Part shown: piece by piece, positions 19,391-27,735 of the stretch | Numbering within the stretch: position 1 is the stretch's first letter | Layout of the letters: every line of letters starts with the position of its first letter | Assembly (NCBI RefSeq): GCF_002091635.1 | Contig: NZ_BDAC01000009.1 | Coordinates: 149,924 to 213,923, forward strand | DNA length: 64,000 nucleotides | Source: Pseudomonas indica NBRC 103045 | Lineage (GTDB): Bacteria > Pseudomonadota > Gammaproteobacteria > Pseudomonadales > Pseudomonadaceae | Reading direction: 5' to 3' | Position numbers and translations under genes: made by a program | Notes under the pieces: generated by a model | The model's database searches: none | The model's input: the letters and a program-made list of their open reading frames with translations, nothing else | Told to the model about the DNA's origin: nothing

Positions 19391-20344
19391 TCACCCGCCA
19401 CGCTTCGGCAGTACCGCCCGGTCCTGACTCGGGCTGCAGTCGAAGCGCACGCGGTAGCTGCGGGAGAAATAGGAAGAGGATTCGAAGCCGCAGGCCAGGC
19501 TCACTTCCAGCACGCTCATGTCGGTCTGCCGCAGCAGGTGGCGGGCCTTGTCCAGGCGCAGGCCGAGGTAGAAGTTGGACGGTGTGTCCTTCAGATGCAC
19601 ACGGAACAACCGCTCCAGTTGGCGACGGGTCACCTGGATTCGCTCGGCCAGCTCCAGGGTGGTCAGCGGCGGCTCGGTGTGGCGCTCCATCTCGCCGATC
19701 ACCTGCACCAGTTTCTTGTTGCTCACCCCGTAGCGGCTGGCGATCTGCAGCCGCTGGTGGTCCTGGCGCGGGCGGATACGGCCGAGCACGAACTGTTCGG
19801 ACACCTGCACCGCCAGCTCGCTGCCGTGGGTCTGGGCGATCAGGTCGAGCATCAGGTCGATGGAGGCGGTGCCGCCGGCCGAGGTAATGCGCGAGCCGTC
19901 GATTTCGAACAGCTCCTGGGTTGCCTCCAATTGCGGGTAGGACTCCTTAAAAGCGTCCAGCGCCTCCCAATGCAGAGTCAGGCGATGGCCGTCGAGCAGA
20001 CTGGCCTCGGCCAGCACGAAGGCGCCGGTATCGATCCCGCCCAGGCGCACGCCGTCGCGGTCGAGCTTGCGCAGCCAGCGTTCCAGAGCCGGCCCGTAGC
20101 ATTTCAGCGGCTCGAAGCCGGCCACCACCAACAGCGTATCGCCCCGAGCCAAGGGCTCCAGCGCGCCGTCGGCATTCAGCGACATGCCGTTGCTGGCGAG
20201 GACCGGGCCACCGTCCAGACTCATCACATGCCAGCGGTACAGCTCGCCGCGAAAGCGGTTGGCCACCCGCAGCGGCTCCACCGCCGAGACGAAGCCCATC
20301 ACCGAGAAACCGGGCAACAACAGGAACCAGAAATCTTGGGCCAT
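19391..20344 (-). CDS. cdhR: GlxA-type AraC regulator of carnitine catabolism (CdhR-like)
   Basis: A 317-aa protein. The N-terminal DJ-1/PfpI-like sensor domain (FWFLLLPGFSVMGFVSAVEP ... GGIDTGAFVLAEASLL) lacks a catalytic cysteine at the usual place. The C-terminal AraC double HTH has LAERIQVTRRQLERLFRVHL and VSLACGFESSSYFSRSYRVRF. It is divergent from caiX, the first gene of the carnitine genes, as cdhR is in P. aeruginosa. It is the expected activator responding to carnitine. An in-frame ATG at 20356 is an equally possible start. GGTCGCC direct repeats 21 bp apart lie in the divergent region. Confidence 0.87.
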   Translation of the reverse strand: MAQDFWFLLLPGFSVMGFVSAVEPLRVANRFRGELYRWHVMSLDGGPVLASNGMSLNADGALEPLARGDTLLVVAGFEPLKCYGPALERWLRKLDRDGVRLGGIDTGAFVLAEASLLDGHRLTLHWEALDAFKESYPQLEATQELFEIDGSRITSAGGTASIDLMLDLIAQTHGSELAVQVSEQFVLGRIRPRQDHQRLQIASRYGVSNKKLVQVIGEMERHTEPPLTTLELAERIQVTRRQLERLFRVHLKDTPSNFYLGLRLDKARHLLRQTDMSVLEVSLACGFESSSYFSRSYRVRFDCSPSQDRAVLPKRGG

Positions 20345-20410
20345 GGCGACGCTCATGAGGTCGGCGTTAAGCCTGCTTACCCGACTCGCTGGCACTTTGG
20401 CAACCGAACA

Positions 20411-20438
20411 GGTCGCCACCGTGCAACAGCTGGTCGCC
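20411..20438 (+). promoter_or_regulatory. Candidate CdhR operator: GGTCGCC direct repeats 21 bp apart
   Basis: GGTCGCC begins at 20411 and again at 20432, exactly 21 bp (two turns) apart and in direct orientation. Both lie between the divergent cdhR-like gene and caiX. The flanks are also similar (AACA-GGTCGCC and CAGCT-GGTCGCC). This is the geometry of an AraC-family dimer site. Assignment to CdhR is by position. Confidence 0.5.
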
Positions 20439-20529
20439 CGAGTGCGTTTCGCACCACGTCGCGCTGCGTAACGTGGACACCAGCCGGCCTCACCAACAGA
20501 ACAACAATCAGCCATTCGAGGGAGCCACC

Positions 20530-21468
20530 ATGAAACGATTCATCCGTCCGCTCGCCTGTTGCCTGCTGCTCGCCAGCGGCACGCTGTTCGCCGCCGAGCC
20601 GGCCGCCTGCAAGAAAGTCCGCATGGGCGTGGTCAACTGGACCGACGTGATCGCCACCAGCGCCATGGCCCAGGTGCTGCTGGAAGAGATGGGCTACGAG
20701 GTCAAGCAGACCAGCGCCGCGCAGCAGATCATCTTCGCCGGCATCCGCGACAACCGCCTGGACATTTTCCTCGGCTACTGGAAGCCGGCGATGGACGCCA
20801 ACATCAAGCCGTTCGTCGAGCAGGGCCAGGTGAAGGTATTGCCCGAGCCGAGCCTGGCCGACGCCCAGGCCACGCTGGCGGTGCCAGCGTACGTCGCCGA
20901 AGGCGGCCTGAAGACCTTCGCCGACATCGCCAAGTTCAAGGACAAGCTCGGCGGCAAGATCTACGGCATCGAGCCCGGCACCGGCGCCAACACCGCGATC
21001 AAGACCATGATCGAAAGCAACCGCTTCGGCCTCGGCGGCTTCCAACTGGTCGAGTCCGGCGAGGCCGGCATGCTCGCCGCCGTGCAGCGCGCCATCAAGC
21101 GCAACGAGTGGGTCGTGTTCGTCGGCTGGAAGCCGCACCCGATGAACATCAACATGAAGATCGCCTACCTGACCGGCAGCGAGGACGTGTACGGCCCCAA
21201 CGAAGGCGCCGCCACCGTCTGGTCGGTCACCGCCCCCGACTATGCCGAGCGCTGCCCCAACGTCAGCCGCCTGCTGGCCAACCTGACCTTCACCGCCGAC
21301 CAGGAAAGCCAGTTGATGGTGCCGATCATGCAGCGCCAGGAGCCGAAGGATGTCGCCCGCCAGTGGCTGCGCAACCACCCCGAGGACCTGCAGCGCTGGC
21401 TCGCCGGCGTGGAAACCCTGGACGGCCGCAACGCCGCGCAGACCCTGCAAGCCAGCCTGGCGCCCTGA
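20530..21468 (+). CDS. caiX: Carnitine-binding periplasmic protein
   Basis: A 312-aa solute-binding protein of the OpuAC family with signal peptide (MKRFIRPLACCLLLASGTLFAAEP). The mature start CKKVRMGVVNWTDVIATSAM and the aromatic positions (W at VNW, GYWKP) resemble choline/betaine binding proteins. In P. aeruginosa, CaiX delivers carnitine to the CbcWV transporter, whose genes are here at 32629-34712. There is no permease beside it. The start is preceded by GAGGGAG. The TGA stop codon coincides with the target duplication of a MITE (21469-21608), and the carnitine genes follow. Confidence 0.9.
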   Translation: MKRFIRPLACCLLLASGTLFAAEPAACKKVRMGVVNWTDVIATSAMAQVLLEEMGYEVKQTSAAQQIIFAGIRDNRLDIFLGYWKPAMDANIKPFVEQGQVKVLPEPSLADAQATLAVPAYVAEGGLKTFADIAKFKDKLGGKIYGIEPGTGANTAIKTMIESNRFGLGGFQLVESGEAGMLAAVQRAIKRNEWVVFVGWKPHPMNINMKIAYLTGSEDVYGPNEGAATVWSVTAPDYAERCPNVSRLLANLTFTADQESQLMVPIMQRQEPKDVARQWLRNHPEDLQRWLAGVETLDGRNAAQTLQASLAP

Positions 21469-21608
21469 GAGCCTGTTTACGATCTGCTGCGCGTCGGCCC
21501 TACTGCGTTGAAAACAGGCTCGGACTGCTCATTTACAGCTCGTAAACTCCGCGTCCTCTCCTGTTTTCGCCTTGTATGGCTCTAGCTCGCGAAATCGTAA
21601 ATAGGCTC
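21469..21608. mobile_element. MITE copy 1 (TNA target duplication)
   Basis: A 140-bp element with terminal inverted repeats GAGCCTGTTTACGAT and ATCGTAAATAGGCTC. It is flanked by the 3-bp direct repeat TGA (21466-21468 and 21609-21611), and the left TGA is the stop codon of caiX. It contains no coding frame. Close copies with the same ends occur at 27554 and 51999. A TNA duplication is typical of one group of IS5-family elements (IS1031 group), so this is probably a non-autonomous relative. Confidence 0.85.
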
Positions 21609-21695
21609 TGAGCCCGACAGCTCGTCCCAATCGAACCCTGAAACCGCCTCCCGGCCTGCGCCGGGACGGCACCGAACACCCGAAGGAAAGCGACC

Positions 21696-22583
21696 ATGAA
21701 CCATGACGTCATCGTTACCTGTGCCCTGACCGGAGCCGGCGACACCGTGGACAAGCATCCGGCTATCCCGGTGACGCCCCGGCAGATCGCCGCGGCGGCC
21801 GTAGAGGCGGCCAAGGCGGGGGCCACCGTGGTGCACTGCCACGTCCGCGACCCCGAGACCGGCAAGCCGAGCCGCGACACCGCGCTGTACCGCGAAGTGA
21901 TGGAGCGCATCCGCGAGGCGGACGTGGACATCATCGTCAACCTTACCGCCGGCATGGGCGGCGACCTGCAGATCGGCCAGGGCGAACGGCCACTGGAGTT
22001 CGGCCCGGGCACCGACCTGGTCGGCCCGCTGGAGCGCCTCAAGCACGTCGAGGAACTGCTGCCGGAAATCTGCACCCTGGATTGCGGCACCCTGAATTTC
22101 GGCGACGGCGACTTCATCTACGTCTCCACCCCGGCGCAATTGCGTGCCGGCGCCAGGCGCATCACCGAGCTGGGGGTGAAGGCCGAACTGGAAGTGTTCG
22201 ACACCGGCCACCTGTGGTTCGCCAAGCAATTGCTCAAGGAAGGCCTGCTGGAGGACCCGCTGTTCCAGCTCTGCCTGGGCATCCCCTGGGGTGCGCCGGC
22301 GGACACCACCACCATGAAGGCGATGGTCGACAATCTGCCGCCCGGCGCCACCTGGGCCGGCTTCGGCATCGGCCGCATGCAGATGCCCATGGCCGCTCAG
22401 GCGGTGCTGCTCGGCGGCAACGTGCGGGTCGGCCTGGAAGACAACCTGTGGCTGGACAAGGGCGTGCCGGCGAGCAACGGCCAACTGGTCGAGCGGGTCA
22501 TCGAGATCATCACCCGCATGGGCGCCCGTCCGCTCACCCCGGCCGAGGGGCGACGGAAGATGAATCTGTCGCGCCGCGCGTGA
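21696..22583 (+). CDS. cdhC: 3-dehydrocarnitine cleavage enzyme (BKACE family)
   Basis: A 295-aa (beta/alpha)8 beta-keto-acid cleavage enzyme (DUF849). With acetyl-CoA it converts 3-dehydrocarnitine to betainyl-CoA and acetoacetate. The zinc ligands HCHVRD lie near residues 47-49, the [16 protein letters not shown] segment is typical, and a late N-V-R-V-G-L-E-D-N motif binds substrate. The start ATG has AAGGAA upstream. It follows caiX and MITE copy 1 and precedes cdhA on the same strand. Confidence 0.93.
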   Translation: MNHDVIVTCALTGAGDTVDKHPAIPVTPRQIAAAAVEAAKAGATVVHCHVRDPETGKPSRDTALYREVMERIREADVDIIVNLTAGMGGDLQIGQGERPLEFGPGTDLVGPLERLKHVEELLPEICTLDCGTLNFGDGDFIYVSTPAQLRAGARRITELGVKAELEVFDTGHLWFAKQLLKEGLLEDPLFQLCLGIPWGAPADTTTMKAMVDNLPPGATWAGFGIGRMQMPMAAQAVLLGGNVRVGLEDNLWLDKGVPASNGQLVERVIEIITRMGARPLTPAEGRRKMNLSRRA

Positions 22584-22675
22584 GGGGTGAGGGGTGAGGG
22601 GTGCATTCACTCAACCTCGGTGTGGAGTCGCTTTTCCTCCTCACGCCTCACTCCTCACGCTTCCCTCACCGAACT
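22580..22675 (+). repeat. Short tandem GTGAGGG repeats and complementary C-rich tract
   Basis: Three tandem GTGAGGG units occur at about 22580-22603, overlapping the end of cdhC. A complementary CCTCACGCCTCACTCCTCAC tract follows at about 22640-22672. They could pair as an imperfect hairpin just before cdhA in the transcript. It resembles a degenerate REP. Confidence 0.45.
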
Positions 22676-22708
22676 GAAAACAACCACCTAAGCCCCCAGG
22701 AAGCCCCC

Positions 22709-23677
22709 ATGCCCACCTTCGTTACCGACATCAAGACATTCGCCGCCCTCGGCACCGGCGTGATCGGCGCCGGCTGGATCGCCCGCGCCCTGGCCCACGG
22801 TCTCGACGTGATCGCCTGGGACCCGGCCCCCGGCGCCGAAGCCGCGCTGCGGGCGCGCATCGTCAATGCCTGGCCGGCGCTGGAGAAGCAGGGCCTGGCC
22901 CCCGGCGCGGCACAGCAGCGCCTGCGCTTCGTCGAGACCATCGAGGAGTGCGTGCGCGACGCCGATTTCATCCAGGAAAGCGCGCCGGAACGCCTCGACC
23001 TCAAGCTCGACCTGCACGCCCGCATCAGCGCCGCCGCACGGCCGGACGTGTTGATCGGCTCCAGCACCTCGGGCCTCCTGCCCAGCGAGTTCTACGCCGA
23101 CGCGGTGCACCCGGAGCGCTGTCTGGTGGGCCACCCGTTCAACCCGGTCTACCTGCTGCCGCTGGTGGAAGTGGTCGGCGGCCAGCGCACCGCCCCCGAA
23201 GCCGTGCAGGCGGCGATCCAGGTCTATACCGCCCTCGGCATGCGTCCCTTGCACGTGCGCAAGGAAGTCCCCGGCTTCATCGCCGACCGCCTGCTCGAAG
23301 CGCTCTGGCGCGAGGCGCTGCACCTGGTCAACGACGGGGTGGCCAGCACCGGCGAGATCGACGACGCGATCCGCTTCGGCGCCGGCCTGCGCTGGTCGTT
23401 CATGGGCACCTTCCTCACCTACACCCTGGCCGGCGGCAATGCCGGGATGCGCCACTTCATGGCCCAGTTCGGCCCGGCGCTGCAACTGCCCTGGACCTAC
23501 CTGCCGGCGCCAGCGCTCACCGAGCAGCTCATCGACCGCGTGGTGGAAGGCACCGCCGAGCAGCAGGGCGAGCGCAGCATCGCCGAGCTGGAACGCTACC
23601 GCGACGACTGCCTGCTGGCCGTGCTCGGCGCGATCAGGGAGACCAAGGCCCGGCACGGCTTTACCTTCGCCGAGTGA
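22709..23677 (+). CDS. cdhA: L-carnitine dehydrogenase
   Basis: A 322-aa member of the 3-hydroxyacyl-CoA dehydrogenase superfamily that oxidises L-carnitine to 3-dehydrocarnitine with NAD+. The Rossmann motif [14 protein letters not shown] lies near residues 15-28. The [11 protein letters not shown] and [17 protein letters not shown] segments are typical of the family. ATG at 22709 has CAGGAAG upstream; the longer in-frame extension is rejected because it runs through repeat DNA. It is followed 54 bp later by cdhB. Confidence 0.94.
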   Translation: MPTFVTDIKTFAALGTGVIGAGWIARALAHGLDVIAWDPAPGAEAALRARIVNAWPALEKQGLAPGAAQQRLRFVETIEECVRDADFIQESAPERLDLKLDLHARISAAARPDVLIGSSTSGLLPSEFYADAVHPERCLVGHPFNPVYLLPLVEVVGGQRTAPEAVQAAIQVYTALGMRPLHVRKEVPGFIADRLLEALWREALHLVNDGVASTGEIDDAIRFGAGLRWSFMGTFLTYTLAGGNAGMRHFMAQFGPALQLPWTYLPAPALTEQLIDRVVEGTAEQQGERSIAELERYRDDCLLAVLGAIRETKARHGFTFAE

Positions 23678-23731
23678 GCGCGACACTGCGCTCTACTCGC
23701 GAGAACCGTCCCCGAACGAAAAGGACCCGCC

Positions 23732-24211
23732 ATGCCCAGCAACGCCCCGCTCACCACCTACCAGACGCCGATCCTCGCCGAATGGGTCGACTACAACGGC
23801 CACCTGCGCGACGCCTTCTACCTGCTGCTGTTCAGCTATGCCACCGATGCCTTCATGGACCACATCGGCCTGGACAGCAGCGGGCGCAAGGCCAGCGGCC
23901 ATTCCCTGTTCACCCTGGAATGCCACCTCAACTATCTGCATGAGGTGAAGCAGGGCGAGGCCGTGGAGGTGCGCACCCAACTCCTCGCCCACGACCGCAA
24001 GCGCCTGCAGCTCTACCACAGCCTGCACCGCGCGGGGCAGGACGAGGCGCTCGCCGCCAGCGAACAGATGCTGCTGCACGTCGAACTCGCCGGGCCGCGC
24101 TCGGCGCCCTTCGCCGCGCCGGTACTGGCGCGCATCGAAGCCCTGGCCGAAACCCACCGCGCCCTGCCCCGGCCCGCCTACGTCGGCCGGGTGATCGGCC
24201 TGCCGGGGTGA
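23732..24211 (+). CDS. cdhB: Betainyl-CoA thioesterase (hotdog fold)
   Basis: A 159-aa 4-hydroxybenzoyl-CoA-thioesterase-like protein that releases glycine betaine from the betainyl-CoA formed by CdhC. The motif AEWVDYNGHLRDAFYLLLFS contains the asparagine-histidine pair typical of the hotdog active site. EAVEVRTQLLAHDRKRLQLYH is the central strand-helix part. Its stop codon overlaps the GTG start of the next hydrolase gene, so the two are translationally coupled. Confidence 0.92.
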   Translation: MPSNAPLTTYQTPILAEWVDYNGHLRDAFYLLLFSYATDAFMDHIGLDSSGRKASGHSLFTLECHLNYLHEVKQGEAVEVRTQLLAHDRKRLQLYHSLHRAGQDEALAASEQMLLHVELAGPRSAPFAAPVLARIEALAETHRALPRPAYVGRVIGLPG

Positions 24212-25137
24212 GCATGGGCAGCCGCTACCCGCTCTCCCCGGCCATGGCTGCCTTCGTCGAGCGCAGCCAGGGCTTCGCCCCCCGCGACGACAGCCTCGCC
24301 GCCCTGCGCGAGGCCTATGCCGCGCTGTGCGCCACCTTCACCCCGCCCCGACCGGACGGGCTGGAGATCGATGAGCGACGTCTCGCCGATGTCCCGGTAC
24401 GGGTCTACCGCCCGGCCAACGCCGTCGCGAACCGCCCCGGCGTGCTCTACCTGCATGGCGGCGGCTGGATGCTCGGCGGGCTGGATTCCCATGACTTCCT
24501 CACCGCCGAGCTGGCGTTGGCGTTACAGGCCATGGTGATCGCCGTGGATTATCGGTTGGCCCCGGAGCATCCGTTCCCGGCCGCCTTCGATGACTGCCGG
24601 GCGGTCTGGCACGCACTGCGCACCGAGGCATCCGCCCTCGGCCTGGACCCGGCGCGCATCGCCGTGGCCGGTGACAGCGCCGGCGGCAACTTGGCCGCCG
24701 CCCTCTGTCTGGCCCTGCGCGACGGCGGCGAAGCCCTGCCCTACGCCCAGGCGCTGATCTACCCGGCCCTCGGCGCCGACGACCTACCCTCGCGCCACCA
24801 ATGCGCCGACGCCCCGCTGCTCAGCCGTGACGACCTGCTCCAGTGCCTCGCGCACTACCTGCCCGATCCGCAGCAACGGCGCGATCCCTACGCCATGCCG
24901 CTGGCTGCCACGAACTTCGCCGGCCTGCCACCCGCCTTCATCGGCGTGGCGGAGTTCGACCCGCTGCGCGACGACGGCCTGCTCTACCGCGACCGCCTGC
25001 GCGACGCCGGCGTGCCCGTGCGCTTCCACTCCGGCCACGGGCTGGTCCACGGCTGCCTGCGCGCCCGTGGCCAGGCTTTCGAAGTCGATGACCTGTTCGC
25101 CGAGCTGCTCACCGCTCTGCGCCTCTTCCTCCGTTGA
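24208..25137 (+). CDS. Alpha/beta hydrolase, HSL family
   Basis: A 309-aa hormone-sensitive-lipase-type esterase. The oxyanion motif YLHGGGWMLGG is at about residues 89-99. The nucleophile is GDSAGGN at about 156. The late catalytic acid and histidine are in AEFDPLRDDG and GLVHGCLRAR. It starts with GTG overlapping the cdhB stop. A plausible role, from the operon only, is hydrolysis of acylcarnitine or another carnitine ester so that free carnitine enters the pathway. The BBOX gene follows 20 bp later. Confidence 0.85.
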   Translation: MSMGSRYPLSPAMAAFVERSQGFAPRDDSLAALREAYAALCATFTPPRPDGLEIDERRLADVPVRVYRPANAVANRPGVLYLHGGGWMLGGLDSHDFLTAELALALQAMVIAVDYRLAPEHPFPAAFDDCRAVWHALRTEASALGLDPARIAVAGDSAGGNLAAALCLALRDGGEALPYAQALIYPALGADDLPSRHQCADAPLLSRDDLLQCLAHYLPDPQQRRDPYAMPLAATNFAGLPPAFIGVAEFDPLRDDGLLYRDRLRDAGVPVRFHSGHGLVHGCLRARGQAFEVDDLFAELLTALRLFLR

Positions 25138-25157
25138 ACCGCCCCAAGGAGAGTCCC

Positions 25158-26351
25158 ATGAACCTCGCACAAGGCCCGCTGGAATCCCCGGACATCGCCG
25201 ACTATCGCCGCTACCCGGTCAGCGCCGGGCTCAACGCACTGCGCCCGCGCGCCGACCATCTGGAAGTGGAATGGAGCGATACCCGCATCAGCCCCTTCCA
25301 TTACCTCTGGCTGCGCGACAACTGCCCGTGCGCCCAATGCGTCTACACGGTGACTCGCGAACAGGTACTGGAAATAGTCGATGTACCGGCCGATCTCCAG
25401 CCCCGGCAGGCCCGGATCGAGGCGGATGGCGCGCTACGGGTGGACTGGCCGGACGGCCACGTCAGCCGCTACCACCCCGGCTGGCTGCGCGCCCACGCCT
25501 ATGACGACCTGTCCCGCGAGGAACGCTTGCGCGAGCGTCCGCGCAGCCGGCTCTGGGCCACGGGCCTGAACGAGCACCTGCCGGTGTTCGACTACGCCGC
25601 CGTGATGAAGGACGACCGTACACTGCTCGACTGGCTGCGGGCCCTGCGCGACACCGGCCTGACCCAGGTCCAGGGCATGCCCACCGAACCCGGCACCCTG
25701 CAACACATCGCCCGGCGCATCGCGTTCATCCGCGAGAGCAACTTCGGCGTGCTGTTCAACGTGCAATCCCGGGCCGACGCCGACAGCAACGCCTACACCG
25801 CCTTCAACCTGCCGCTGCACACCGACTTGCCGACCCGCGAACTGCAACCGGGCCTGCAATTCCTGCATTGCCTGGTCAACGATGCGGTGGGCGGAGACAG
25901 CCTGTTCGTCGACGGCTTCGCCATCGCCGAAGCCCTGCGCCGCGAAGCGCCGGAGGACTTCCGTACCCTCTGCGAGCTGCCGGTGGAGTTTCGCAACAAA
26001 GACCGCCACAGCGACTACCGCTGCCTGGCACCGATCATCGCCCTCGATGCCCATGGTGCGGTCACGGAAATCCGCATCGCCAATTTCCTGCGCGGTCCCT
26101 TCAACGCACCGGCCCGGCAAATGCCCGCGCTGTACCGCGCCTATCGCCACTTCATCGCTCTTACCCGCGAACCGCGCTTCCGCGTGGAACGGCGCCTGGA
26201 AGCCGGGCAGATGTGGTGCTTCGACAACCGCCGCACCCTCCACGCCCGCCACGCTTTCGACCCGAGCAGCGGCGCCCGCCACTTCCAGGGTTGCTACGTC
26301 GATCGGGACGAACTGCTGTCGCGGATCAGGGTGTTGGAACGGGAGAGATAG
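25158..26351 (+). CDS. Gamma-butyrobetaine hydroxylase (2-oxoglutarate dioxygenase)
   Basis: A 397-aa protein that would hydroxylate gamma-butyrobetaine to L-carnitine. The N-terminal DUF971-like zinc module has the LRDNCPCAQC cysteines. The catalytic TauD/TfdA domain shows the HxD iron motif in PLHTDLPTRE. The distal histidine and 2-oxoglutarate arginine fall in the HARHAFDPSSGARHFQGCYV region. ATG 25158 is preceded by AAGGAGAG; a TTG start at 25134 is less likely. It is last of the carnitine operon and extends the substrate range upstream to gamma-butyrobetaine. Confidence 0.87.
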   Translation: MNLAQGPLESPDIADYRRYPVSAGLNALRPRADHLEVEWSDTRISPFHYLWLRDNCPCAQCVYTVTREQVLEIVDVPADLQPRQARIEADGALRVDWPDGHVSRYHPGWLRAHAYDDLSREERLRERPRSRLWATGLNEHLPVFDYAAVMKDDRTLLDWLRALRDTGLTQVQGMPTEPGTLQHIARRIAFIRESNFGVLFNVQSRADADSNAYTAFNLPLHTDLPTRELQPGLQFLHCLVNDAVGGDSLFVDGFAIAEALRREAPEDFRTLCELPVEFRNKDRHSDYRCLAPIIALDAHGAVTEIRIANFLRGPFNAPARQMPALYRAYRHFIALTREPRFRVERRLEAGQMWCFDNRRTLHARHAFDPSSGARHFQGCYVDRDELLSRIRVLERER

Positions 26352-26431
26352 GGTGTCCCGACACTGGACAGGGAGATGGCGGATCGCTAGCGTTCCGCGC
26401 CAGCACTCATTCCCTGCTCAGAGGACATCGG

Positions 26432-26899
26432 ATGTACCGCAACCAGCAAGCCGCCGCTTTCGGATTTCTCGCCATGCTCGCCCTCGTCGCCATCCTGCTG
26501 GTGATCCTGGCGCTCTGGGCCTGGCCCAAGTACCGGGTCTACAAGCTCGAACTCGACGGCATCGCCGCGCTCAAGGAAGCCGAGTGGAGCAAGCAGATTC
26601 TCATCGAAGAAGCCAAGGCCAGGGAGCAGGCCTCACTGATGCAGGCGAAGGCCAAGGTCACCTTGGCCGAAGCCGAAGGCCGCGCGCAGGTCGTGCGCGC
26701 CAAAGCTGAAGGCCAAGCCGATATCGAACGCGCCAAGGCCGCCGCCGAGGCCAACCGCATCATCGGCGAATCCCTGAAGAACAACGAACAATACCTGCGC
26801 TATGTCTGGATCAAGGGCCTGCAGGACGGCAAGGGCGAACGCATCTACATCCCCACCGAAGCCGGCATGCCGATCCTCGAAGCGGGAAAGGCGAAGTAA
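26432..26899 (+). CDS. Single-pass membrane protein with long charged helix
   Basis: A 155-aa protein. An N-terminal transmembrane segment (FGFLAMLALVAILLVILALW, about residues 10-30) is followed by a long Ala/Glu/Lys-rich helix, KAKVTLAEAEGRAQVVRAKA. It resembles the C-terminal coiled coil of SPFH/stomatin proteins but lacks the SPFH domain itself. The protein ends with a short hydrophilic tail (IYIPTEAGMPILEAGKAK). Start chosen at ATG 26432 with a GAGGA Shine-Dalgarno. It is unrelated to the carnitine genes upstream as far as I can see. Confidence 0.75.
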   Translation: MYRNQQAAAFGFLAMLALVAILLVILALWAWPKYRVYKLELDGIAALKEAEWSKQILIEEAKAREQASLMQAKAKVTLAEAEGRAQVVRAKAEGQADIERAKAAAEANRIIGESLKNNEQYLRYVWIKGLQDGKGERIYIPTEAGMPILEAGKAK

Positions 26900-26989
26900 C
26901 GCATCTTTTGATCGACTTTGCCGGGGACTCGGCGTTTCGGCGGCGTTTCTTGTGACAGGTCGCGGTTATCGGAGCGGCAAATCGCAGGC

Positions 26990-27028
26990 AAAAAAAACCC
27001 CCGCAAAAGCCGACACGAAAGCGGGGGT
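26990..27028 (-). terminator. Strong Rho-independent terminator on the minus strand
   Basis: On the minus strand, ACCCCCGC pairs with GCGGGGGT over a 16-base loop and is followed directly by eight T residues. On the plus strand there is no T-run. No minus-strand protein gene lies between here and the next plus-strand gene at 27251, so the terminated transcript is most likely a small non-coding RNA. Confidence 0.75.
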
Positions 27029-27200
27029 ACAAGAGGGTCCTGTGCTCGGGACCGCGTGGCTGCATGCCCCGGTGGCGACCAACCACCTGGAGGGGCGAGC
27101 TGGAAAGGATTGTGCGGGGTCGCCGGCCAAGTGGATTAGCCGAAAACGACCTGTTCATGTGCGTTCCTGACATCTCGCCACATGGCCCCTTGCCGCGTTC
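26990..27200 (-). ncRNA. Candidate small RNA ending at the minus-strand terminator
   Basis: The 3' end is set by the terminator at 26990-27028. The 5' end is not resolved: no convincing -35/-10 pair could be fixed, and the coordinate given is only an outer guess. The stretch upstream on the minus strand has no well-formed reading frame and does not look like tmRNA, 6S, RsmY/Z or CrcZ to me. It lies between the coiled-coil membrane protein and the 86-aa gene. Confidence 0.4.
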
Positions 27201-27250
27201 CGGTGAGCTCACCAGAATCGAACCACAGCGACTCTTACGAGGACTTGGCG

Positions 27251-27511
27251 ATGATGTATGCGGATTTGATCGATCAGGACGATTTGCGCGAACGCCTGCA
27301 GGCGCTGGGTATCGAGATTCCACCGGGGGCCACCGCCGAGCAGGCCTGCGAACGCGCCCTGATGGGGCTCAGTGCGCCGCGCGCCCAGGCATTGCGGGGG
27401 CTGGTGGAGCAGATGCTGGCCAGCGGTGCGGAAATGCTGCCGGCCGTGCGCGAAGCCATTTCGCGCCAGTTGCTGCCGGCACTGGCCCAGTACCGGCAGA
27501 CCCATGGCTGA
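27251..27511 (+). CDS. Small hypothetical protein
   Basis: An 86-aa soluble, helical, acidic protein. MMYADLIDQDDLRERLQALG is followed by EIPPGATAEQACERALMGLS and a basic C-terminal helix. A GAGG lies 7-10 bp before the first ATG of an ATGATG pair. It has no signal, membrane or enzymatic motif and I do not recognise the family. It stands alone on the plus strand just before MITE copy 2 and the gbdR 3' end. Confidence 0.6.
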   Translation: MMYADLIDQDDLRERLQALGIEIPPGATAEQACERALMGLSAPRAQALRGLVEQMLASGAEMLPAVREAISRQLLPALAQYRQTHG

Positions 27512-27553
27512 TTTGCCGGCCCCGGTATGAACCGGGGCACGGGCATTCCCTTA

Positions 27554-27735
27554 GAACCTATTTACGATCTGCTGCGCGTCGGCCCTGCTGCGTTAAAAAC
27601 CGACTCGGACTGCTCATTTACAGCTCGTAAAGTCGAATGCGACCCCAGCGCGTCCTCGCCTACGCGGCCCGGTCTGTTTTTGTGGGGCCGCCCAGGCCTT
27701 GCATGGCTCTAGCTCGCGAGATCGTAAACAGGTTC
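27554..27735. mobile_element. MITE copy 2 (TNA target duplication)
   Basis: 182 bp with ends GAACCTATTTACGATC and GATCGTAAACAGGTTC, flanked by TTA on both sides (27551-27553 and 27736-27738). The right TTA is the reverse complement of the TAA stop codon of gbdR. The sequence matches copy 1 except for about 42 extra bases in the right half (a GTGGGGCCGCCCAGG-containing insert). No coding frame. Confidence 0.85.

Noticed and set aside
25134..25157. TTG start for the BBOX gene overlapping the hydrolase stop
   Set aside because: A strong AAGGAGAG precedes the ATG at 25158, while the TTG has no ribosome site.
27200..27240. GGTTCGATTC-like string on the minus strand resembling a tRNA T-arm
   Set aside because: No acceptor, D-arm or anticodon arm can be placed around it, so it is not a tRNA gene.
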